A stretch of DNA of 64,000 nucleotides from Streptomyces lanatus. Its GTDB lineage: Bacteria > Actinomycetota > Actinomycetes > Streptomycetales > Streptomycetaceae. The position numbers were made by a program, and so were the translations under genes. The stretch spans positions 1-64,000 of the forward strand of contig NZ_BNBM01000018.1 in the NCBI RefSeq assembly GCF_014655715.1, given 5' to 3'. How positions within the stretch are numbered: the stretch's first letter is position 1; every line of letters begins with the position of its first letter. Of the stretch, positions 58,739 to 64,000 are shown in pieces. The notes under the pieces are model-generated. The model searched no databases. It was not told the origin of the DNA and was given only the letters and a program-made list of their open reading frames with translations.

Positions 58739-60105
58739 TCCGTCAGCTCGTCCGCAGCTACATCCTGCTCGTCGCGGTCGCCGTGGCCCTGTTCACCGTG
58801 CCGGTGGCCTTCTCGCTCACCGCCCAGTTGCGCAGCGAGACCAAGGAGTCCGTGATGCGGGAGGCCAACACCATGGCCATCCTGCTGGGCAACGGCGACC
58901 CCGCCTCCTGCCAGGCCCTCCAGCAGATGGCCACCGCCTACGGCGACAAGACACCCGGTGAGGTCGAGGTCACCGGCAACCCGGACTGTGCCCCGAACCT
59001 GCTGCGCCCGGCCGGGAACGCGGCCCTGACCAGGGCACTCGAGGACGGCAAGCCCACGACCGACTGGGGCTCCTCCTTCATCTGGGGCCCCGAGCTGGAG
59101 ATCACGGTCCCCGCCAGGGCGACCGGCTCCGAGCAGGTCAGCGGTGCCGTACGCGTCCTGTACTCGACCAGCGGCATGACCGGCCGCCTCTGGCAGATCT
59201 GGGCTTTCCGCGCCGGACTCGCGGTGGTCGTCCTCGGGGTGGCCGCGGTGATCGGCGCCGCGGCGGCCCGCCGGATCACCCGGCCGCTGCGCCAGCTCAA
59301 CGACATGGCCAGCAAGTTCAGCGACGGCGATCTGACCGCCCGCTCCCCCGTGACCGGCCCGCCCGAGACCCAGACCCTCGCCCGCACCCTCAACCAGGGC
59401 GCGGAACGCCTGGACACGCTGGTCGCGTCCCAGCGCATCTTCGTGGCGGACGCCTCGCATCAGCTCCGTACTCCTCTCACGGCGCTCAGGCTGTCGCTGG
59501 ACAACATCGCGGACGGCGTCGACGACGACTTCGTCAAGGAGGACGTGGAACAGGCGACGGCCGAGGTCGTCCGGATGAGCCGCCTGGTCAACGGCCTGCT
59601 GGTGCTGGCGCGGGCCGAGGCCAAGGTGACGGCGGCGGAGCCGCTGCCCCTGCTGGACATCGTGCGGGAGCGGCTGGCGGTGTGGAGACCGGCCGCCGAC
59701 GAGCGTGGAGTCACCATCACGCTCAGGGGGAGTGCCGACGGCCGGCCGCTCGTGCTGACCAGCCCCGGTCATCTGGACCAGGTGCTGGACAACGTGCTCT
59801 CGAACGCCCTGGAGGTGTCACCGGACGGCGGCACGATCACGGTCCAGGTGGAGCCGAAGGGCGCTGAAGTGGTTCTCTCGGTCCTCGACGAGGGCCCCGG
59901 TATGTCGGACACCGACAAGTCCCGTGCCTTCGACCGCTTCTGGCGCGGCAAGGGCCTGACCGGGAAGGCCGGTTCCGGGCTCGGCCTCGCCGTCGTCAAG
60001 CAGCTGGTGACGGACGACGGCGGGGCCGTGACCCTCGGGGACGCTCCCGGGGGCGGGCTGAAGGTGACGATCACCCTTCGGGCATCTTCGAGGAGTGGTG
60101 GTTGA
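58735..60105 (+). CDS. Sensor histidine kinase with HAMP domain
   Basis: The 456-aa kinase has an N-terminal helix (SYILLVAVAVALFTVPVAFSL), an external sensor of about 120 residues with a Cys pair, a second helix (GLAVVVLGVAAVIGAAAARR), HAMP, a phosphorylated His in VADASHQLRTPL, and an HATPase with N box (LDNVLSNALE), GPGMSDTD and GSGLGLAVVK. Its last 35 bases overlap the convergent SgcJ-like gene. The signal is unknown. Confidence 0.93.
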   Translation: MIRQLVRSYILLVAVAVALFTVPVAFSLTAQLRSETKESVMREANTMAILLGNGDPASCQALQQMATAYGDKTPGEVEVTGNPDCAPNLLRPAGNAALTRALEDGKPTTDWGSSFIWGPELEITVPARATGSEQVSGAVRVLYSTSGMTGRLWQIWAFRAGLAVVVLGVAAVIGAAAARRITRPLRQLNDMASKFSDGDLTARSPVTGPPETQTLARTLNQGAERLDTLVASQRIFVADASHQLRTPLTALRLSLDNIADGVDDDFVKEDVEQATAEVVRMSRLVNGLLVLARAEAKVTAAEPLPLLDIVRERLAVWRPAADERGVTITLRGSADGRPLVLTSPGHLDQVLDNVLSNALEVSPDGGTITVQVEPKGAEVVLSVLDEGPGMSDTDKSRAFDRFWRGKGLTGKAGSGLGLAVVKQLVTDDGGAVTLGDAPGGGLKVTITLRASSRSGG

Positions 60106-60589
60106 CGATGAGCCAGTCACCGCCGCGCTTCTCGTACTCGTAGGTGTAGCGGGCCTTGACGACCTTCTTCTCACCGGTCTCGTGGTCGGTGAGCGTGAAC
60201 TGGTAGACACCGGCGTCGATCGCGGAGTTCCCGTCGAGGACGTTGATGTGCGTCTCGATCTTCTTGCCGACCGGTTTGTCCGCCAGGAAGTGCTCCATGT
60301 AGTCGACGATGCCGGCGCGGTCGGAGCGGACCTGGTTGGAGAGGGTGGGGAGGAGGACGGCGTCACGGGCGTAGCGGTCGGCGACCGTCTCCGGGTCACC
60401 GGTCTGCAGGCTGCTGTTCCACCGGTCGAAGAGGCCGGCTATCTCCTTCTCACTGGGCTTGCCGTGACGAGTGTCGCCGTCGCCCCATCCGGGCCCGGCG
60501 ACCGCGGCACCGGCGGCGAAGGTGCCGACGGCGATCACGGCCGTGGCGGTGACAATGGCTGCGCGCTTGCTGATCGAACGACGAGTCAT
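60071..60589 (-). CDS. Secreted SgcJ/EcaC-like (DUF4440, NTF2 fold) protein
   Basis: The 172-aa protein has a signal peptide (RAAIVTATAVIAVGTFAAGAAVA) and a mature NTF2-like domain: EIAGLFDRWNSSLQTGDPETVADRYARDAVLLPTLS, then YEKRGGDWLIVNHHSS, the SgcJ/EcaC pattern. ATG 60589 has GGAG five bases upstream. It may bind a small molecule outside the cell. It is convergent with the kinase gene and divergent from a transporter. Confidence 0.88.
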   Translation of the reverse strand: MTRRSISKRAAIVTATAVIAVGTFAAGAAVAGPGWGDGDTRHGKPSEKEIAGLFDRWNSSLQTGDPETVADRYARDAVLLPTLSNQVRSDRAGIVDYMEHFLADKPVGKKIETHINVLDGNSAIDAGVYQFTLTDHETGEKKVVKARYTYEYEKRGGDWLIVNHHSSKMPEG

Positions 60590-60761
60590 CGCATCTCCAG
60601 TTCGGGTCTGGTGGGGAAGTGACTCCAGACTCGCTGGACACCGGTTAGGGCCCGTGCAGCGGACGTACAGCCCCGGGACAGGACGCGTCCAACTCGCAGT
60701 GTGTGACCGTACGATCACAAAGCGACGAGGGAGTGCTCTCCCGAAGGGGTGGGGTGGTGCA

Positions 60762-61484
60762 GTGGGCGGCACCGAGGGGTTGTTGGCCGGCATCGTGCTG
60801 CTGGGCTCCTGCGTCCAGTGGCTGACCGGCATGGGCTTCGCGCTGGTCGCCGTACCGGCGCTGGTACTGCTGCTCGGACCGGCCGAAGGCGTCGTCCTCG
60901 CCAACTTCGCGTGCGGCGCGATCAGCGTCGTGGGCCTGGCGAGCGGCTGGCGGCAGGTGCGGGCGGGTGCGATGGTGCCGCTGTGCGTCGCGGCGGCCTG
61001 CACGGTCCCGGCGGGGGCGTGGCTGACCCGTCAACTCCCGGAACCCGTCCTGCTGTTGACCATGGGCGGCCTGGTCACGATCGCCGTACTACTCGTCCTG
61101 CGCGGCGCCCGACTCCCCTCCCTGCGCGGCACGAAGGGCGCGGTGGCGGCCGGGGCGGTCGGCGGATTCATGAACTCCGCCGCCGGGGTGGGCGGCCCGC
61201 CAGTGTCCCTGTACGCGGTCAACGCCGGGTGGACGGTACGGGAGTTCGTGCCGAACGCGCAGTTCTACGGCGTGGTCGTCAACGCGTTCTCGGTGGCGGC
61301 GAACGGGGTGCCGGAGCTGGGGGCGGGGCGGTGGGGGACGGTGGTCGCGGCCATGGTGGCGGGCGGGTTCGCCGGCCGGGTACTGGCCGCGCGGACGTCG
61401 GAACGGCGGGCCCGGGGGCTGGTGCTGGGGCTGGCGCTGGTGGGTGGGGTCGTGACGGTGGGGAAGGGGGTGTGGGGGCTGTGA
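60762..61484 (+). CDS. TauE/SafE family membrane exporter
   Basis: The 240-aa protein has about seven helices with the TauE/SafE repeat: LLAGIVLLGSCVQWLTGMGFALVAVPALVLL and AVGGFMNSAAGVGGPPVSLYAVN. The family exports sulfite or sulfonated organic anions, though many members are uncharacterised. GTG 60762 begins the conserved repeat; the frame further upstream is not coding. Stop lies two bases from the convergent TPR gene. Confidence 0.88.
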   Translation: MGGTEGLLAGIVLLGSCVQWLTGMGFALVAVPALVLLLGPAEGVVLANFACGAISVVGLASGWRQVRAGAMVPLCVAAACTVPAGAWLTRQLPEPVLLLTMGGLVTIAVLLVLRGARLPSLRGTKGAVAAGAVGGFMNSAAGVGGPPVSLYAVNAGWTVREFVPNAQFYGVVVNAFSVAANGVPELGAGRWGTVVAAMVAGGFAGRVLAARTSERRARGLVLGLALVGGVVTVGKGVWGL

Positions 61485-61486
61485 CC

Positions 61487-63434
61487 TCAGTCGGGGTGAG
61501 GAGCCCGGAGCCGTTCGAGGCGCTGACGCGCCGCCAGGCCCTGGGCATCCTGGGTGTCCACCCCGTCCTCCGGCACCGGGCGCTTCCGCAGATACTCCTC
61601 GGTCACCCGGATCGCCCCGGCGACATCGCCCGCCGCCTCGCGGACCTCGCCGAGCGTGAACATGAGGTGCAGGGCCGCCTCGCCGTCCTCGCCCTGCGCC
61701 CGTACGGCCTTCTCCAGCAGCCCTTCGATCTTGGTGACCGCGAACCTCGCGGAACGCTTCGGCTTCGCCTGGGCCTTCAGCCGCCATCCCTCGGCCACGA
61801 CCGCGTGGGCTCGCAGGGCCTCCGGGGAACCGTCCCCGAGGGTGCGCTCGGCGAGCTGGGCACTGACCCCGGCCTGAGCCAGTCCTCCGCCCAGGTCCCC
61901 GCGTTGCAGCTTCAGCCGGGCCAGCGCGGTACCCGTCTCGATCGTCTCTGGTGCCTTGCGTCCGAACACGACGCTCGTCGCGGTCAGGTTCTTGGACAGC
62001 AGCCGTGCCGCGCGGTCGTGATCGCCGGCCACCCAGCAGCAGTCCGCGAGCCGACGGCGGGCGGCCACCGTGATACGGCTGTATGAGGGCAGGAACCGTT
62101 CGGCGCGGTACAGCGCCTCTTCGTACCGCTCGATGATGGCCTCGTCGGCGGTCGGCTGGACATCGCCGATGTACATGGGCACCAGGACCCAGAGCTCCGG
62201 CGGCACTCTGTCCCGGTCGTAGTACTCGAACAGCGTCGCCACGTGTGTGATCCAGAGGGCGACGTTCTCACACGGCAGCCCCTGCTCCACCAGCAGCCGG
62301 GCGGCCTCGTCGTACGTCTCCTCGGCCCCTGCCCCCGTCCGCGCCACCGCCTGCACCAGCCGGTGCACCGAGAGGGTCCCGTCCTCGCGCAGGCTGATCA
62401 TGCTGTGCGCGGCCAGCCGCCGCAGCGCCTCCGTGACGTCGGGCGCGTCGGCCAGCGGGGCGAGGTACGACCGGGGGATCCCGTCCGGCGCCCACCACGC
62501 GATGACGCGCAGGATGCGCTCCGCGACCGGCGTGTCCGCCAGCCGGTCCATGGTCACCCGCCACACCCGGGCGATGGTCTGCTCACCGTCCGCGCCCTCG
62601 GCCGAGTTCGCGAGGACCTGCCCTGGGATGGAGCGCGAGCAACTCCCGATAGCGGCCCGGCGTGATCCGCGCCTCGGCGCAGTACGCGGCGGCCTGCTCC
62701 ACGGCCAGCGGCAGACACCCCAGCTCGCCGCACAACTCCTCGACCGCGTCGGCCGTACCGCCATGAATCCGCTCGAACAGCTCCACGGCCTGGGGCAGTT
62801 CGAGCACATCGAGCGAGAGCGGCTCGGCGATCCCGTGCCACCCCGAGGCGCGCCGCGTGGTGATCAGGAAGCGCCCGCCGGTCGTCCGCCCCAGCAGCTG
62901 CCGTACGTCCGCCGGATCGGCGACGTTGTCCAGCACCAGCAGCCAGCCCTCGTGCTCCGCGAGCCACTGCACGGCGCGTTCGCTCCGCGCCTGCTGTGAC
63001 AGCACGTCCCGCAGGGCGGGTTGGAGTGCCACGGCGAGGTCGGCGAGACCGGCCTCCAGGTCGTCCGGCGTCTCGGCGGTGATCCACCAGACCGGGTTGT
63101 ACGCCCCCGTCCGCCCCGCGGCCCACTTCGCCGCCAGCGTCGACTTGCCGATGCCGCCGAGCCCGTGCACGGCCTGCACGACGACACCGCCCGTGCCCTC
63201 GAACGACACGTCCAGCCGGGCGAGTTCCGGCTCCCGGCCGATGAACAGGCCGGTCCGCTCGGGCAGGTTGACCAGGTGCGGCGGTGCGTGCGGCGGTAGC
63301 TCCAGCGCCTCCGGCGGCAGCGTCAGGGACGTCTCCACGTAGTGTGCGACGGCCCCGTCCCCGGTGAGGGCCTGCCGAATGCCCCCGGCCGCGGCGACCG
63401 CACGCGCCCCGGACGCCTCCGCCGCCCCGCTCAC
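61487..63434 (-). pseudogene. NB-ARC ATPase with TPR-type repeats, broken by a frameshift
   Basis: The N-terminal part (ATG 63434) has a tag SGARAVAAAGGI, a GREPEL lead and an NB-ARC domain with Walker A VHGLGGIGKSTLAAK, Walker B-type GWLLVLDNV and GLPLA-like CLPLAVEQAA. At about 62,621-62,627 the sequence CCCAGGG carries one extra base relative to the expected frame. Translation in the first frame stops at 62583, while the remainder (TIARVWRVTMDRLADTPVAERI, then TPR-like repeats to 61487) continues in another frame. The two pieces are one gene. It may be a true pseudogene or a sequencing error. Intact relatives are signalling STAND proteins. Confidence 0.75.
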
Positions 63435-63832
63435 GCGTCGTCGCCCGTCGACACCGAACCGATGTCACCCCCGGCCGCGACGGACCGCTCCCCGGAGGAG
63501 TTGACGGGTCCGCTCGGCCGGGACGGCGAGGTGGGCATCGTGGGCGCGGCCCCTCCCGTCGCCCCGTTCCCCGTCGACACGGTCCCGATACTCCCGCCCG
63601 CGGCGACCGACCGCGCACCACTGGCCTTAACGGACGAGGAAGGGGTGGGCGCCGACCCGAGCAAGGCATACAGCGTCACCGCCAGCCCGAGCAGCCCCGC
63701 CGCTCCCCCGGCCACGCTCGCCCAGGGATCGGCCGCGTCGACATTCAGCACACCGCCGACGATCAACCCCGCGGCCCCTGCGACGCAGAGCCCGACTCCC
63801 GCCCACACCAACGCCTTTGACCGAGTCGCCAT
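63431..63832 (-). CDS. Small two-helix membrane protein with repeated SGxRSVAAGG tag
   Basis: The 133-aa protein has two helices (VWAGVGLCVAGAAGLIVGGVL and ASVAGGAAGLLGLAVTLYALLG) and then a tail with two copies of a motif, SGARSVAAGGSIGTVSTGN and SGERSVAAGGDIGSVSTGD. The NB-ARC protein encoded next carries a third, degenerate copy at its N-terminus. Start ATG 63832; its stop overlaps the NB-ARC start by four bases, so the two are coupled. Confidence 0.8.
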   Translation of the reverse strand: MATRSKALVWAGVGLCVAGAAGLIVGGVLNVDAADPWASVAGGAAGLLGLAVTLYALLGSAPTPSSSVKASGARSVAAGGSIGTVSTGNGATGGAAPTMPTSPSRPSGPVNSSGERSVAAGGDIGSVSTGDDA

Positions 63833-63891
63833 GGCCCCCATCATGGAGCAGTCCGGGCGTAAGGGGTGAGGGGCTCCCCGGAAACCCCACA

Positions 63892-64000
63892 TCACACTCG
63901 CCCGCCGAACAACGCCGTCAGTCCATGGTCCAGTTCGGCCCCCACGGTCTCCTCACCGGGCGCGATCACGGTGTACGTACGGGCCAGGAACCGGAACAGA
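63892..64000 (-). CDS. C-terminal end of a gene running out of the window
   Basis: The last 35 codons of a minus-strand gene are visible (RFLARTYTVIAPGEETVGAE to LFGGRV, stop at 63892-63894), with high third-position GC. No family can be named from this piece. Confidence 0.6.
   Translation of the reverse strand, partial: LFRFLARTYTVIAPGEETVGAELDHGLTALFGGRV

Overview
The window is Streptomyces (or very close actinobacterial) chromosome. The base composition is very GC-rich with strong third-position GC, GTG and TTG starts are frequent, and the gene content is typical: LAL regulators, SigE-type sigma factor, TerD/TerB proteins, WD40 and NB-ARC STAND ATPases, DUF2182/DUF1326, DUF4407. No complete tRNA, rRNA or CRISPR array was found.

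Positions 1 to about 11,047 form an accessory island with mixed and locally lower GC. It is packed with modification-sensing nucleases: an N-terminally truncated sulfur-binding-domain HNH enzyme, an EVE-like HNH protein coupled to a MazG-type pyrophosphohydrolase, an endonuclease VII-type zinc nuclease and an SRA-HNH enzyme. It also carries a PD-(D/E)XK/DUF2075 ATPase, a large serine recombinase and an orphan DndB-like protein. It ends in the 3' half of a tRNA-Pro(CGG), from the anticodon loop to the discriminator base, followed by a perfect terminator. That is the expected distal attachment site of an element integrated in a tRNA gene; the intact tRNA should lie left of the window.

From 11,184 the sequence looks like chromosome. 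A DUF2182/DUF1326 pair comes first, followed by a tightly spaced five-gene minus-strand operon (18,874 to 12,857). It encodes a cyclase-homology-domain protein, a degenerate P-loop ATPase with helical repeats, an SPFH-like protein, DUF4407 and a DUF5706 (PycTM/Pycsar-effector-like) membrane protein. The first two proteins share a short glycine-rich 'VDAxGAxFGFG' tag. This is my best candidate for an undescribed nucleotide-signalling conflict system. Next come a Crp-type regulator, a secreted protein and an acyltransferase, then a TerB / M56 protease / BlaI / TerD block with two matching CTACAGTGCTGTAG operators that suggest BlaI control of both Ter genes. TatA, a GH15 glucanohydrolase and small membrane proteins follow.

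Positions 29,000 to 48,700 hold a DUF2252 protein, a LAL-type LuxR operon, a giant nSTAND-WD40 protein with 14 blades, a glycosyltransferase, a ferredoxin/amidohydrolase pair behind a palindromic operator, a DUF318 permease pair, a double TrkA-N potassium channel-like protein, a VOC/hemerythrin operon divergent from a LysR regulator, and an S9 peptidase. A methyltransferase gene (48,787 to 49,817) is split by a 184-bp MITE with 23-bp inverted termini and a CTAG duplication; precise excision would restore the frame.

The last part holds an NTF2-like protein, SURF1, a sigma factor with its membrane partner, the lysC-asd aspartate operon, a cyclodipeptide synthase plus CYP121-like P450 pair, a two-component system, a SgcJ-like secreted protein and a TauE/SafE transporter. 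It ends with a frameshifted NB-ARC/TPR gene coupled to a small membrane protein; both carry copies of a second tag motif ('SGxRSVAAGGxI..TG').
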